From positions 1-64,000 of the IMG/VR virus record IMGVR_UViG_3300044825_001871: a stretch of DNA of 64,000 nucleotides; one strand, given 5' to 3'. The position numbers and the translations under genes were made by a program. This DNA is from a virus. The notes under the pieces are model-generated. The model was given only the letters and a program-made list of their open reading frames with translations, had not been told where the DNA came from and did no database searches. Positions 28,579-35,923 of this stretch are shown here, piece after piece. The number at the start of each line of letters is the position of its first letter. Position 1 is the first letter of the stretch.

Positions 28579-28974
28579 ATGACTGCAACTCAAGTGGAAC
28601 TCAAGACTGAAACTCAAGATTTCATTGCTGAACTTGTTGAGAACTCCTACGCTGAAGAAGACATTTATGACTTCATCGAAGAGCAAGGTGAAGATAATTT
28701 TGTAAGTTACTACGAAGATTATTGTGAGTTTGGCGAATCGCATTCTTATGATGCTGTAGATGCTTTTGTTGCTGAATTTGGTATTCAGAGCATTGCTGGT
28801 TTTGAAGATGCTTATCGCGGTGAGTATTCTTCTAAAGGTGATTATGCAGAGCAGTTTGTCAACGATTGCTACAGCATTGATATGCCTGGTTTCCTTGAGA
28901 TTGATTGGGAAGCAACTTTCGACAATATGGATTGTGTATATGTTGATGGATTTGTGTTCGACACACAATTCTGA
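28579..28974 (+). CDS. ardA-like: ArdA-like antirestriction protein (131 aa)
   Basis: Highly acidic. Residues 75-131 (G-F-E-D-A-Y-R-G-E-Y-S-S-K-G-D-Y-A-E-Q-F-V, I-D-W-E-A-T-F, Y-V-D-G-F-V-F) match the conserved C-terminal part of ArdA DNA-mimic proteins, which inhibit type I restriction enzymes. Shorter than typical ArdA (about 165 aa), with a diverged N-terminal domain. Early expression from cassette 18 fits a counter-defence role. Confidence 0.75.
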   Translation: MTATQVELKTETQDFIAELVENSYAEEDIYDFIEEQGEDNFVSYYEDYCEFGESHSYDAVDAFVAEFGIQSIAGFEDAYRGEYSSKGDYAEQFVNDCYSIDMPGFLEIDWEATFDNMDCVYVDGFVFDTQF

Positions 28975-29018
28975 TACATTAGTTTCTCAACTCCAATTCA
29001 CTTCAATCTAATCACTCA

Positions 29019-29267
29019 ATGAAACTTCAATCTAACGACGGTGCAATGGTTGTTGATTATTATCCCATCAAAACTCTGATGGGTGATGTATCTGCTGAGT
29101 GGTTCCTGAAAGTATTGTCTTTCCAAGGCGAAACTCAATCCAAGAAGTTTCTTAACCGAGTTGAAATGAATCTTGAGGTTGATAATTATCTCAATCATCA
29201 AGTTGCCTATAAAGTTGTGGATTTCAATTTGATTCCACAACTTGCTAATCCTTTTTCTGAAGTTTGA
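29019..29267 (+). CDS. Conserved hypothetical protein (82 aa)
   Basis: D-G-A-M-V-V-D-Y-Y-P-I-K-T-L-M-G-D-V, beta-rich. Shares one base with the next ATG. Function unknown. Confidence 0.68.
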   Translation: MKLQSNDGAMVVDYYPIKTLMGDVSAEWFLKVLSFQGETQSKKFLNRVEMNLEVDNYLNHQVAYKVVDFNLIPQLANPFSEV

Positions 29268-29395
29268 TGGTTACTCTGGTGATTGGTGGAGTTATTTTCT
29301 TCACCTTTTTGGTTCTTTTCTATCTTGAAGATAGAGATGGTGGTGGTCTTTATGATCCCGATCCATCTGCATCTTATCGCCACCGCAAAAACTAA
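29267..29395 (+). CDS. Tiny membrane protein (42 aa)
   Basis: Residues 2-19 hydrophobic (V-T-L-V-I-G-G-V-I-F-F-T-F-L-V-L), polar tail with D-R-D-G-G-G. One-base overlaps with both neighbours. Confidence 0.6.
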   Translation: MVTLVIGGVIFFTFLVLFYLEDRDGGGLYDPDPSASYRHRKN

Positions 29396-29607
29396 TGCTT
29401 TTCCAAGTAAATCAAATTGAATTCGATTTCTCTGACGATATTGATGATGAATCCCTTGATGCAGAAAAACAAGATGAAATCTATGATGAGGTGATGTCAT
29501 CTATTTGGGAAGCGAGTGATGAAGATGATCTAGTCGAAGAGATCACTTCTACCTATGGTTGGTGCATTAAATCTATCGACTGCTCTGTAATTACTGAAGA
29601 AAACTGA
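29395..29607 (+). CDS. Acidic hypothetical protein, paralogue of 31917 (70 aa)
   Basis: V-N-Q-I-E-F-D-F-S-D-D-I-D-D-E and G-W-C-I-K-S-I-D parallel I-T-E-I-E-F-D-L and G-L-C-I-N-L-I-D in the gene at 31917. Function unknown. Confidence 0.7.
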   Translation: MLFQVNQIEFDFSDDIDDESLDAEKQDEIYDEVMSSIWEASDEDDLVEEITSTYGWCIKSIDCSVITEEN

Positions 29608-29608
29608 A

Positions 29609-29794
29609 ATGACTAATTTCAACCGCCAAGAACTGATTCAAGAGTATGTTGACCGTGTTCTTGATAACATGAGCACCAAGGATTTGATTCGAATTGTTGG
29701 AGACCAACTGGAAGAGAATCTTTCTACTTACAGTGATGATGAACTTCTCACTGAAGTGCAAGAATACTATCCTGAACTGCTGGAATCTGCCTGA
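29609..29794 (+). CDS. Small helical protein (61 aa)
   Basis: N-R-Q-E-L-I-Q-E-Y-V-D-R-V-L and Y-S-D-D-E-L-L-T-E-V-Q-E-Y-Y, similar to the C-terminus of the protein at 6526. Function unknown. Confidence 0.7.
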   Translation: MTNFNRQELIQEYVDRVLDNMSTKDLIRIVGDQLEENLSTYSDDELLTEVQEYYPELLESA

Positions 29795-29976
29795 TTCTCA
29801 ACAGTTTCAGATGGACCGTCGATGAGACTGCGGCGAACGACCTAGGGCACCTGCAAGGCGAAATTGCAGGTTTTTCGGTTTTTGTCACCGCCCAAACCCC
29901 TGTCACACCAAGGGTTCTCATCTGGGACACATATGAGTCTAGGTGCCCCTGGTGCCCTGACCCCAAACCCTAGCAC
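29795..29976 (+). other. GC-rich gene-free stretch
   Basis: About 180 bases with no frame of note, richer in GC than its surroundings. Holds a terminator, an ATATGAG/CTCAT pair and several GGTGCCC copies. Nothing else seen. Confidence 0.5.
29849..29880 (+). terminator. Intrinsic terminator
   Basis: Stem ACCTGCAA/TTGCAGGT, 7-base loop, then TTTTCGGTTTTT. Confidence 0.75.
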
Positions 29977-30034
29977 TGTGCCAGTTGAGGCACCGTCCAC
30001 TAAACCCCCTGCTGGGTCGGTTCTGTGGTATTCT
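29977..30034 (+). promoter_or_regulatory. Operator/-10 promoter cassette 19
   Basis: TGTGCCAGTT (29977), second box ending ACCGTCCA (29999), TATTCT at 30029 (29-base gap), then a GTGGTGAGGGA leader. Confidence 0.65.
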
Positions 30035-30074
30035 TAAGAAGTGGTGAGGGAAGGGCAACCAACTCACTCCACAA

Positions 30075-30296
30075 ATGTCAAACTTAATTCAAATTAAAAT
30101 GACTGTTGATTTCTCCAAGGATGTTATGCTCGGTATGCTCCGCAAAGGTGCTACTGGTAATCAACTCCTGGATATTCTGAATGTCCTGGTTCCCGATCAA
30201 ACTGAACTCACCCGTGAGTATGTTTGTGATCAACTGGGTATTGCTGATTGTCCTGAGAATGATGATGAGATTGCTCGCTATATGGCAGCGGTCTGA
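30075..30296 (+). CDS. Small hypothetical protein (73 aa)
   Basis: L-R-K-G-A-T-G-N-Q-L-L-D-I-L-N-V-L, C-P-E-N-D-D-E-I. Helical; a style familiar from cyanophages. First gene after cassette 19. Confidence 0.7.
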   Translation: MSNLIQIKMTVDFSKDVMLGMLRKGATGNQLLDILNVLVPDQTELTREYVCDQLGIADCPENDDEIARYMAAV

Positions 30297-30305
30297 GTTT
30301 AATTT

Positions 30306-30326
30306 GGGGGGAGATTTTTCTCCCCT
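30306..30326 (+). terminator. Hairpin, possible terminator
   Basis: GGGGAGA-TTTT-TCTCCCC, without a clear T tail, in a 60-base gap. Confidence 0.4.
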
Positions 30327-30356
30327 CTGTGGTTAAGTTCTTTATTCTCAACTCCA

Positions 30357-30545
30357 ATGTTTGTTATTTGCCCCAAGTCTTTCGATTTGATTGATGCAGA
30401 GTGGTTTGATAATGTTTATGAAGCAAAGGATGAAGCACTTGATTGGAGTGTAGAACTCTCTGGTGAGAATGTGATTGTTTATGAGGCACTTGAGGATGAT
30501 GATGGTGCATATGATTTTCAACAACGATATTCTATTTGCGCTTAA
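30357..30545 (+). CDS. Small acidic protein (62 aa)
   Basis: I-D-A-E-W-F-D-N-V-Y-E-A-K-D-E-A and E-D-D-D-G-A-Y-D. Function unknown. Confidence 0.68.
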   Translation: MFVICPKSFDLIDAEWFDNVYEAKDEALDWSVELSGENVIVYEALEDDDGAYDFQQRYSICA

Positions 30546-30571
30546 CATTCTTTAATCAATGGAGATTCAAA

Positions 30572-31123
30572 TTGAACATTTACTCTCACCTCAAAGAACG
30601 AAATGTCAATATGAGTCTTCATCGACCAATCATTGATGAAGAGAATTGTATTGCAACTTATCTGCTCTATAATCTCTCTGGTCAAATTGTAGGATATCAG
30701 CAATACAATCCACTTGGTGATAGGAAAATGAATAATAAGTCAAAATCAAAGTATTATACTTATGTGAGTAAGAATAAAAGTTCAGTAGTTCTTTATGGTC
30801 TCGAAAGTCTGCATCTAACTGATGGAGTAATTTATGTGACCGAAGGTATCTATGATGCAATGCGACTAACAAATAAAGGACAAACTGCACTTGCAACTCT
30901 TACAAATAATCCATCCAAAGATGTAATCAATCAACTGAAACTTCTGAATCGACCTATTGTTGTTGTTTGCGACAATGATGATGCAGGACGCAAACTTGCA
31001 AAGTGTGGTGATTATGTAGAAGTTGTTGAGGGTGCAAAAGACCTCGCAGAAGCACCTGAATCTTATGTGGATCACCTGATTAAAAAGTATGGTGGTGTGC
31101 CACTTGTACCACTGACACACTAA
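30572..31123 (+). CDS. Toprim-domain protein, TTG start (183 aa)
   Basis: Start TTG 30572 chosen because GGAG lies 7 bases upstream and gives M-N-I-Y-S-H-L-K-E-R. Toprim signatures: V-T-E-G-I-Y-D-A-M-R (about residue 88) and V-C-D-N-D-D-A-G-R-K-L (about 131), as in DnaG-type primases and related nucleases. Much shorter than a full primase, with no zinc or helicase domain, so perhaps a stand-alone or reduced primase-like protein. Its last residues are encoded by operator 20. Confidence 0.8.
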   Translation: MNIYSHLKERNVNMSLHRPIIDEENCIATYLLYNLSGQIVGYQQYNPLGDRKMNNKSKSKYYTYVSKNKSSVVLYGLESLHLTDGVIYVTEGIYDAMRLTNKGQTALATLTNNPSKDVINQLKLLNRPIVVVCDNDDAGRKLAKCGDYVEVVEGAKDLAEAPESYVDHLIKKYGGVPLVPLTH

Positions 31124-31153
31124 AAGAGCACAGACCTCAATCTGTGGTAGATT
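31096..31153 (+). promoter_or_regulatory. Operator/-10 promoter cassette 20 (overlaps Toprim gene end)
   Basis: TGTGCCAC.. ..TGACACA (31096-31119), TAGATT at 31148 (28-base gap), then a GGTGGAGGGAG leader. Confidence 0.68.
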
Positions 31154-31204
31154 AAAAAGGTGGAGGGAGTGAGTCCCGCCCGAGTCCAATTCTTCATTTT
31201 TATT

Positions 31205-31879
31205 ATGGATCGCACTCAAGTTATTGCAAAGATTCAGTCCATTCTGAAACTGCAAGAAAATACCACTTTTGATGGTGAGGCATCCGCTGCCGCTGCAATG
31301 ATTGATAAACTTTGCAAGCAATATGGTATTACCCTCAGTGAAGCAACTGAAACTCAAGTTATTGATGAAGAGTTTCTCACTTTCAAGCGTGTTAATGCTG
31401 CACTGAGTCTTCTGCTTAATGCTGTTGCAAACTTCTATGATGCAAAAGCATATCTGAAGAATGGTGATACTAAATCCATTCAGGTAATTGGTTCTGAGGC
31501 ACAACAAATCCAAGTGCGTCTCTATTATGATTACCTGGTGCAGGTGATGGAGAAAGAGGCAGAAGTCGCACATAAAGCAGAAAAGATTCTTGCTTCACTT
31601 CGCGGCGATTCTGTTTCCCGCAGTTTCAAGATTAACTTCCGCAAAGCATTTGCTGAGAAAGTATCTCTGCGACTGCAGGAAATGAAAAAGGAAGAGGGTC
31701 GAGTTCATGATGATGCTGATGCAGTGAAAAACAAACTCTCTGCAATGCGATTCGGACGTGCAAAGAAAATGAATGGTGCTAACGGTGCTGGTGCTTATGC
31801 TGGTTCTAACGTTGGTGCTGGTGTTTCTTTGAACCGTCAAGCATCTGGTTCTGTAACTAAACAACTGTGTGGTGTGTGA
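31205..31879 (+). CDS. DUF2786-like protein (224 aa)
   Basis: The N-terminal I-A-K-I-Q-S-I-L-K-L-Q-E-N-T-T and E-A-S-A-A-A-A-M-I-D-K-L-C-K-Q-Y-G-I match DUF2786. The middle is helical; the C-terminus is Gly/Ala/Asn-rich and likely disordered. Role unknown in phages. ATG 31205 chosen over the upstream in-frame start in the leader. Confidence 0.78.
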   Translation: MDRTQVIAKIQSILKLQENTTFDGEASAAAAMIDKLCKQYGITLSEATETQVIDEEFLTFKRVNAALSLLLNAVANFYDAKAYLKNGDTKSIQVIGSEAQQIQVRLYYDYLVQVMEKEAEVAHKAEKILASLRGDSVSRSFKINFRKAFAEKVSLRLQEMKKEEGRVHDDADAVKNKLSAMRFGRAKKMNGANGAGAYAGSNVGAGVSLNRQASGSVTKQLCGV

Positions 31880-31916
31880 ACTATACACCTCCATTTTCAT
31901 TCCTTCTTGATTCAAA

Positions 31917-32153
31917 ATGCCACAAGTACAGATTACTGAAATTGAGTTCGACCTGGACCCACTTGATAGTATTCAACAACCGAATATGAAAGAATCACTG
32001 CAAGAAGAATATGTGGGAAAAATATATGATCTAGATATGTGTTGTTATAATGAAGTGAATGATGATACTGTATGTGATTGTTTAGTCCAAGAGATTATCA
32101 ATCAATCAGGTTTATGTATTAACCTGATTGACTTCCGTTACATCCTTTTCTGA
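31917..32153 (+). CDS. Acidic hypothetical protein, paralogue of 29395 (78 aa)
   Basis: I-T-E-I-E-F-D-L-D-P-L-D and L-C-I-N-L-I-D, as in the protein at 29395. Function unknown. Confidence 0.7.
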   Translation: MPQVQITEIEFDLDPLDSIQQPNMKESLQEEYVGKIYDLDMCCYNEVNDDTVCDCLVQEIINQSGLCINLIDFRYILF

Positions 32154-32162
32154 GATTACAAA

Positions 32163-32483
32163 ATGAACGCACAACTTTCGATTGGCGAATGCAAAGTAAT
32201 GTGGGTTGTTGGTGCATTGGAACGACTTGCAACTCTTGGTTTGATTGGTCCTGATATTCCTCTGCGACTTTCTGCTAGTGCAGTGGAAGATTATATTCAA
32301 ATTGATGAGCACAGGGAGCATCTGTTTGAATCTGATTTTGAAATCATCAATATCTTTACTGAACTTGCTGATACTGAAGATCAAGATCCCGATCAAATTA
32401 AACCTATCATTGAACTGCTGATGCAATACAAAAACAATCGTACTGATATTGTAAGGTATGCACTCTCGCACCAACTCACCTGA
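32163..32483 (+). CDS. Hypothetical helical protein (106 aa)
   Basis: C-K-V-M-W-V-V-G-A-L-E-R-L-A-T-L-G-L; acidic, helical. Sits just before the nuclease/methyltransferase pair in the same run. Could be a small regulator of that pair, but there is no recognisable DNA-binding motif. Confidence 0.68.
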   Translation: MNAQLSIGECKVMWVVGALERLATLGLIGPDIPLRLSASAVEDYIQIDEHREHLFESDFEIINIFTELADTEDQDPDQIKPIIELLMQYKNNRTDIVRYALSHQLT

Positions 32484-32491
32484 TTAAAATA

Positions 32492-33085
32492 ATGCGTCCG
32501 AATCTCCAAAAAGTTGTTACTCTCTTTCAACCAGATGTTGATGGTTATTCTGATTGGGTAAGTATTGCTGATGTCCGAAATGTAGGATTGCGTTGGAGTG
32601 ATAATGGCAATGCCCGAAGGGGTATTGCCTTTGGGGTGAGTGAATATAATTGGGAGTTCAAGCGAGTGAATAATCGTCGCATTGTTGAAATGCGACTGAA
32701 TGGATATAATCAATCTGCTGCATTTAATCAACGTATTCGCAAAGATATTGTTGATGAACTTCGCCAACAAACTAGATCTAACTTTGCTCCTAATTGTATA
32801 ATTCCTCTAGTTGATAATGACAAAGAAATAGATCATCGCTGGGGTAGAAAAGATCATCCAAAATATGAATACATCAATGATGTAAATAATCAGAGTATTG
32901 ATGATTTTCAACTACTTTCACATAGTCATAATCAATTCAAACGAGAGCAATGTGTGAAATGTAAGAATACTAACCTACGATTTTTACCACCAAACAATCA
33001 AGTATTTAAGATTGGTTGCGAAAAATGGGAAAATGAGGTAGGATGTATGGGGTGTCCTCTTGCTCAACCTGAACTGTATCGGTAA
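32492..33085 (+). CDS. HNH nuclease, candidate type II restriction-type enzyme (197 aa)
   Basis: D-H-R-W-G-R-K at about residue 113, N at 130-131, D-F-Q-L-L-S-H-S-H-N at about 137, and zinc cysteines C-V-K-C (about 153) and C-M-G-C (about 185) form an HNH/beta-beta-alpha-metal fold of the kind in type II restriction enzymes. It is 5 bases from an adenine methyltransferase gene, which supports an R-M pair. It lacks the NUMOD repeats of homing endonucleases. Confidence 0.72.
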   Translation: MRPNLQKVVTLFQPDVDGYSDWVSIADVRNVGLRWSDNGNARRGIAFGVSEYNWEFKRVNNRRIVEMRLNGYNQSAAFNQRIRKDIVDELRQQTRSNFAPNCIIPLVDNDKEIDHRWGRKDHPKYEYINDVNNQSIDDFQLLSHSHNQFKREQCVKCKNTNLRFLPPNNQVFKIGCEKWENEVGCMGCPLAQPELYR

Positions 33086-33090
33086 ATCTT

Positions 33091-33615
33091 ATGACATTAG
33101 ACAGTGGAAAACTAATGTATTCCGCAGGGAATAATGATGAGTGCTACACGCCGAAATATGGCGTGACGCCAATTCTTAAATATATCTCTGAAAATGCGAT
33201 TGTCTGGTGTCCATTTGATACTGCAGAGAGTGAGTTTGTTAAACAAATTTCTGAGCAAAATCAAGTTATTTACACGCATATCTCATTTGGACAAGATTTT
33301 CTCACATTCACACCTAAGTTTGAGTGGGATGTAATTGTATCCAATCCACCATTCACAAATAAGCGTAAGTTTTTTGAGAGAGCATTATCATTTGAGAAAC
33401 CATTTGCATTGATTATGACTAATACTTGGTTGAATGATAGTGCTCCAAAACAGTTATTCAAGGACAAAGACTTGCAACTATTGATGTTCGATAAGAGAAT
33501 GAAATTCAATAGTCCTGATGGTAGGGCAAATGATAAAATTACTTTTAGTAGTAGTTATTATTGCTGGAACTTTTTGCCGAAGCAGATCATAATGGAAGAA
33601 CTGGAGATAAAGTGA
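33091..33615 (+). CDS. DNA adenine-N6 methyltransferase (174 aa)
   Basis: N-D-E-C-Y-T-P at residues 15-21, W-C-P-F-D-T-A-E-S in the SAM-binding region, and catalytic S-N-P-P-F (about 83-87) identify an adenine-N6 methyltransferase of a family common on phages and mobile elements. Small but apparently complete. Could protect against the neighbouring nuclease or against host restriction. Confidence 0.82.
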   Translation: MTLDSGKLMYSAGNNDECYTPKYGVTPILKYISENAIVWCPFDTAESEFVKQISEQNQVIYTHISFGQDFLTFTPKFEWDVIVSNPPFTNKRKFFERALSFEKPFALIMTNTWLNDSAPKQLFKDKDLQLLMFDKRMKFNSPDGRANDKITFSSSYYCWNFLPKQIIMEELEIK

Positions 33616-33621
33616 AGTCCT

Positions 33622-33679
33622 TGTGCCACTTGTACTGGTGGCACACTAAAAGAGCACAGGGTCCAAATTGTGGTATTCT
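33622..33679 (+). promoter_or_regulatory. Operator/-10 promoter cassette 21 (palindromic form)
   Basis: TGTGCCAC-N8-GTGGCACA (33622-33645), identical to cassettes 16 and 17 for the first 38 bases, TATTCT at 33674 (28-base gap), then a GGTGG.. ..CCACC leader hairpin. Confidence 0.75.
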
Positions 33680-33736
33680 TAAAGGGTGGAGGGAGCAGGT
33701 CGCACTGTCCCACCTAAGTCCCATTGTTTATTCTTT

Positions 33737-34309
33737 ATGACTTCTTTCACTGTTGTTAAAAAGGGCGAAGAGATTCAGTTTGATTCTTCTTTTGCTGATC
33801 TGAATGAAGCAAAAGAATATCTGAGTCAGCATATGTCTTTTAATGACTTTGCAATGCAACTGGTGGAGAAAAAGAAACTCTCCGAAAAGCAAGTTGCTTG
33901 GGTTCACTATCTTGCAACTCAAAGTGTAATTGATTCTCAAACTCCTGTTGAGTTTGGTCCTTACAAGCAACTTGTGAATAAGATGTATGACACAATGACT
34001 GCTAAAAAGTTTCAGGTGCGACTGCCTGGAATGACTCTAAGCACTGTGAATAAAGGTGCTAACATTGGTTGTGTTTATGTCTTCGAGAACAACAACTATG
34101 TTGGTAAGATTACTTCTACTGGTGATCTGAAAGGTAATGCCAGTGAAGATGTACTGAATATGCTAGAAGATGCAAATGACAATCTTCTGCAACTGGCAAA
34201 GATTTATGGTCATCAGACTGGCACTTGTTCGATTTGTGCTCGCACTCTGAATGATCCTCTCTCCGTGCAAATGGGAATTGGTCCTGTTTGCGCCAAGCGC
34301 CTTGCCTAG
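33737..34309 (+). CDS. DUF6011-type zinc-binding protein (190 aa)
   Basis: C-terminal C-S-I-C-A-R-T-L-N-D-P-L-S-V ... G-I-G-P-V-C is the DUF6011 zinc motif. The rest is a phage-specific region with K-K-L-S-E-K-Q-V-A-W-V and V-R-L-P-G-M. Function unknown. ATG 33737 selected after the leader. Confidence 0.8.
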   Translation: MTSFTVVKKGEEIQFDSSFADLNEAKEYLSQHMSFNDFAMQLVEKKKLSEKQVAWVHYLATQSVIDSQTPVEFGPYKQLVNKMYDTMTAKKFQVRLPGMTLSTVNKGANIGCVYVFENNNYVGKITSTGDLKGNASEDVLNMLEDANDNLLQLAKIYGHQTGTCSICARTLNDPLSVQMGIGPVCAKRLA

Positions 34310-34344
34310 TTCTTATTCATCTGTCCCACATAACAACAACTCCA

Positions 34345-34593
34345 ATGTTTGATCAACTTGAATTCAAAGCACATCCCATTCCTGGTGCAGTTCAAGGAAC
34401 ATATAAGTTTCACAATGGATGGAGTATTTCTGTTGTTTCTGGACTTCCTGGTAGTGGATTATATGGTAATGTGACGGATAATACTTATGAAGTTGCAATT
34501 TATCGCCCAAATGGAAATATGACTGAAGATGTAATTGGATGGAATACTAAGCAAGAAGTAAATGCAATGATGAAAGTTCTGGTACATCTCTGA
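34345..34593 (+). CDS. Hypothetical beta-rich protein (82 aa)
   Basis: Y-K-F-H-N-G-W-S-I-S-V-V-S-G and Y-E-V-A-I-Y-R-P-N-G. Pattern seen in several cyanophages as I recall; function unknown. Confidence 0.72.
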   Translation: MFDQLEFKAHPIPGAVQGTYKFHNGWSISVVSGLPGSGLYGNVTDNTYEVAIYRPNGNMTEDVIGWNTKQEVNAMMKVLVHL

Positions 34594-34604
34594 GGAAAAC
34601 AAAA

Positions 34605-34823
34605 ATGTCTAAAACTCATCGCAACTACGGCAATCATTATGTTTATCGCAAACCAAAAACATTCAATGAGCGCAAACAGTTAGAAACAATGTTGCACGAT
34701 GATGAAGTACAACTGACTAATCGAGAAAAGGCAAAAGTCAATAATCTTCCCACTGTTTATGATGATATTGTGAAGAGTGGATTTTATGAGGAATATAACT
34801 GGAAGCACTATTGGGATTGTTAA
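34605..34823 (+). CDS. Basic hypothetical protein (72 aa)
   Basis: N-Y-G-N-H-Y-V-Y-R-K-P-K-T-F-N-E-R-K-Q-L and an aromatic tail. Function unknown. Confidence 0.72.
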   Translation: MSKTHRNYGNHYVYRKPKTFNERKQLETMLHDDEVQLTNREKAKVNNLPTVYDDIVKSGFYEEYNWKHYWDC

Positions 34824-34906
34824 ATCCTCAAACGAGTTTGCCACTCGCTTATGGGACACCAAGGGATACATCAGGGATTCTGATGGGTAGAACAACCGTA
34901 AACCCC

Positions 34907-34936
34907 TTGACAAACCCCCTTGGTCCATGGTAGACT
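34907..34936 (+). promoter_or_regulatory. Sigma70-type promoter
   Basis: TTGACA, 18-base spacer, TAGACT. Unlike the cassettes it has a full -35 box. Confidence 0.6.
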
Positions 34937-34960
34937 GAACGGAGTTCAGAGGATGAGACA

Positions 34961-35134
34961 GTGACTACCGCACAACGGATGGAAAAAAAGTTTTTCATTA
35001 ACTTCATTCAACTTGTTAATGAAGTACAAAATGCAAAAACTATTCTTCCTTCTCAAGTTCGCAATCGCAAATCTGCATGGGTTAAGCAAGTTCAAAATCC
35101 CAAGCAAAAAGCAGATGCACTCTCTCGCGTTTAA
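34961..35134 (+). CDS. Small basic protein with GTG start (57 aa)
   Basis: GTG 34961 preceded by AGAGGATGA gives M-T-T-A-Q-R-M-E-K-K. Basic C-terminus (V-R-N-R-K-S-A-W-V-K-Q). ATG 34979 is an alternative start. Function unknown. Confidence 0.6.
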   Translation: MTTAQRMEKKFFINFIQLVNEVQNAKTILPSQVRNRKSAWVKQVQNPKQKADALSRV

Positions 35135-35169
35135 GTTTTAATTCTCTCAACAAACAAAACAAACAATTC

Positions 35170-35337
35170 ATGATGACTTTTTCCGAAGCAATTCAATCTC
35201 TTCCTTCTTTCATTTCTGAGATGCAAGCAGATTGGGAAATGGTTTATGATTGGATGATTGATATGTGTGAAATTGCTGAGTTCAGTGATGAAGAAAATGC
35301 TGAACTTGCAATTACTTACGCACAATATGCTGACTGA
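35170..35337 (+). CDS. Small acidic helical protein (55 aa)
   Basis: M-M-T-F-S-E-A-I-Q-S-L-P-S-F, acidic helices. Function unknown. Confidence 0.65.
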   Translation: MMTFSEAIQSLPSFISEMQADWEMVYDWMIDMCEIAEFSDEENAELAITYAQYAD

Positions 35338-35375
35338 GTTTTAATTCTCTCATTCACCAACACTCAACAAACAAA

Positions 35376-35537
35376 ATGATTATCAAGTACACTTTCGACA
35401 TTGAAACTCAACAACCTGCATATGCAATTTGTAATGAGAATCACCAATGTGGTTTTGTGACTTATGATATGACAAAAGCAATCAAAGCAGCACAATGTAA
35501 AAACTTCGATCAAGTTCAACAACTCATCAATGCCTGA
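35376..35537 (+). CDS. Small hypothetical protein (53 aa)
   Basis: Y-T-F-D-I-E-T-Q-Q-P-A-Y-A-I-C-N and K-A-I-K-A-A-Q. Overlaps the next start by 8 bases. Confidence 0.65.
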   Translation: MIIKYTFDIETQQPAYAICNENHQCGFVTYDMTKAIKAAQCKNFDQVQQLINA

Positions 35538-35697
35538 AATGACTGAAATGTACGAAGTTACTTATCAGATTCCTTACAACGATTGTGAGTGGAGAAGTCA
35601 ATACTTTAATACTAAAGATGAAGCAGAGAGAATGCTAGAGTTCTACAAATCTTGTGGTTCGCCTGCTAAACTGTATGAACGTAAAGTAAGTAACTGA
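35530..35697 (+). CDS. Small hypothetical protein (55 aa)
   Basis: Y-E-V-T-Y-Q-I-P-Y-N-D-C-E-W-R-S-Q-Y-F, T-K-D-E-A-E-R-M-L-E: a short strand-strand-helix layout common in phage mini-proteins. Function unknown. Confidence 0.65.
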   Translation: MPEMTEMYEVTYQIPYNDCEWRSQYFNTKDEAERMLEFYKSCGSPAKLYERKVSN

Positions 35698-35698
35698 A

Positions 35699-35881
35699 AT
35701 GATTTCTCTTCCTAATCCAATGATTGATTCTGTTACATTACATTCTGCTCTTGTTGAACTTTGTAAAGAGGATCAGAAAGTTCTTCAACAACTATTAGAT
35801 GAGTATATAAGTTCATTGAATACTGATGAACTTAATCGACTTGAAGATTTCATTGTTAATTACTACCGATTCAGCACTTGA
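35699..35881 (+). CDS. Small acidic protein with duplicated 3' end (60 aa)
   Basis: Helical, ending L-E-D-F-I-V-N-Y-Y. The DNA for that ending (35840-35866) is repeated exactly at 35892-35918, just past the stop, so the gene end has been duplicated or replaced. Confidence 0.65.
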   Translation: MISLPNPMIDSVTLHSALVELCKEDQKVLQQLLDEYISSLNTDELNRLEDFIVNYYRFST

Positions 35882-35918
35882 TCTTTTCGGTCTTGAAGAT
35901 TTCATTGTTAATTACTAC
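35840..35918 (+). repeat. 27-bp direct repeat at a gene end
   Basis: Two exact copies (35840-35866 and 35892-35918), offset 52 bases, beginning CTTGAAGATTTCATTGTTAA. The bases between also resemble the start of the gene at 36204. Confidence 0.85.
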
Positions 35919-35923
35919 GATTG

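Noticed and set aside
35130-35330. Minus-strand open frames over the small-gene region
   Set aside because: They mirror plus-strand genes, have no Shine-Dalgarno and no promoter.
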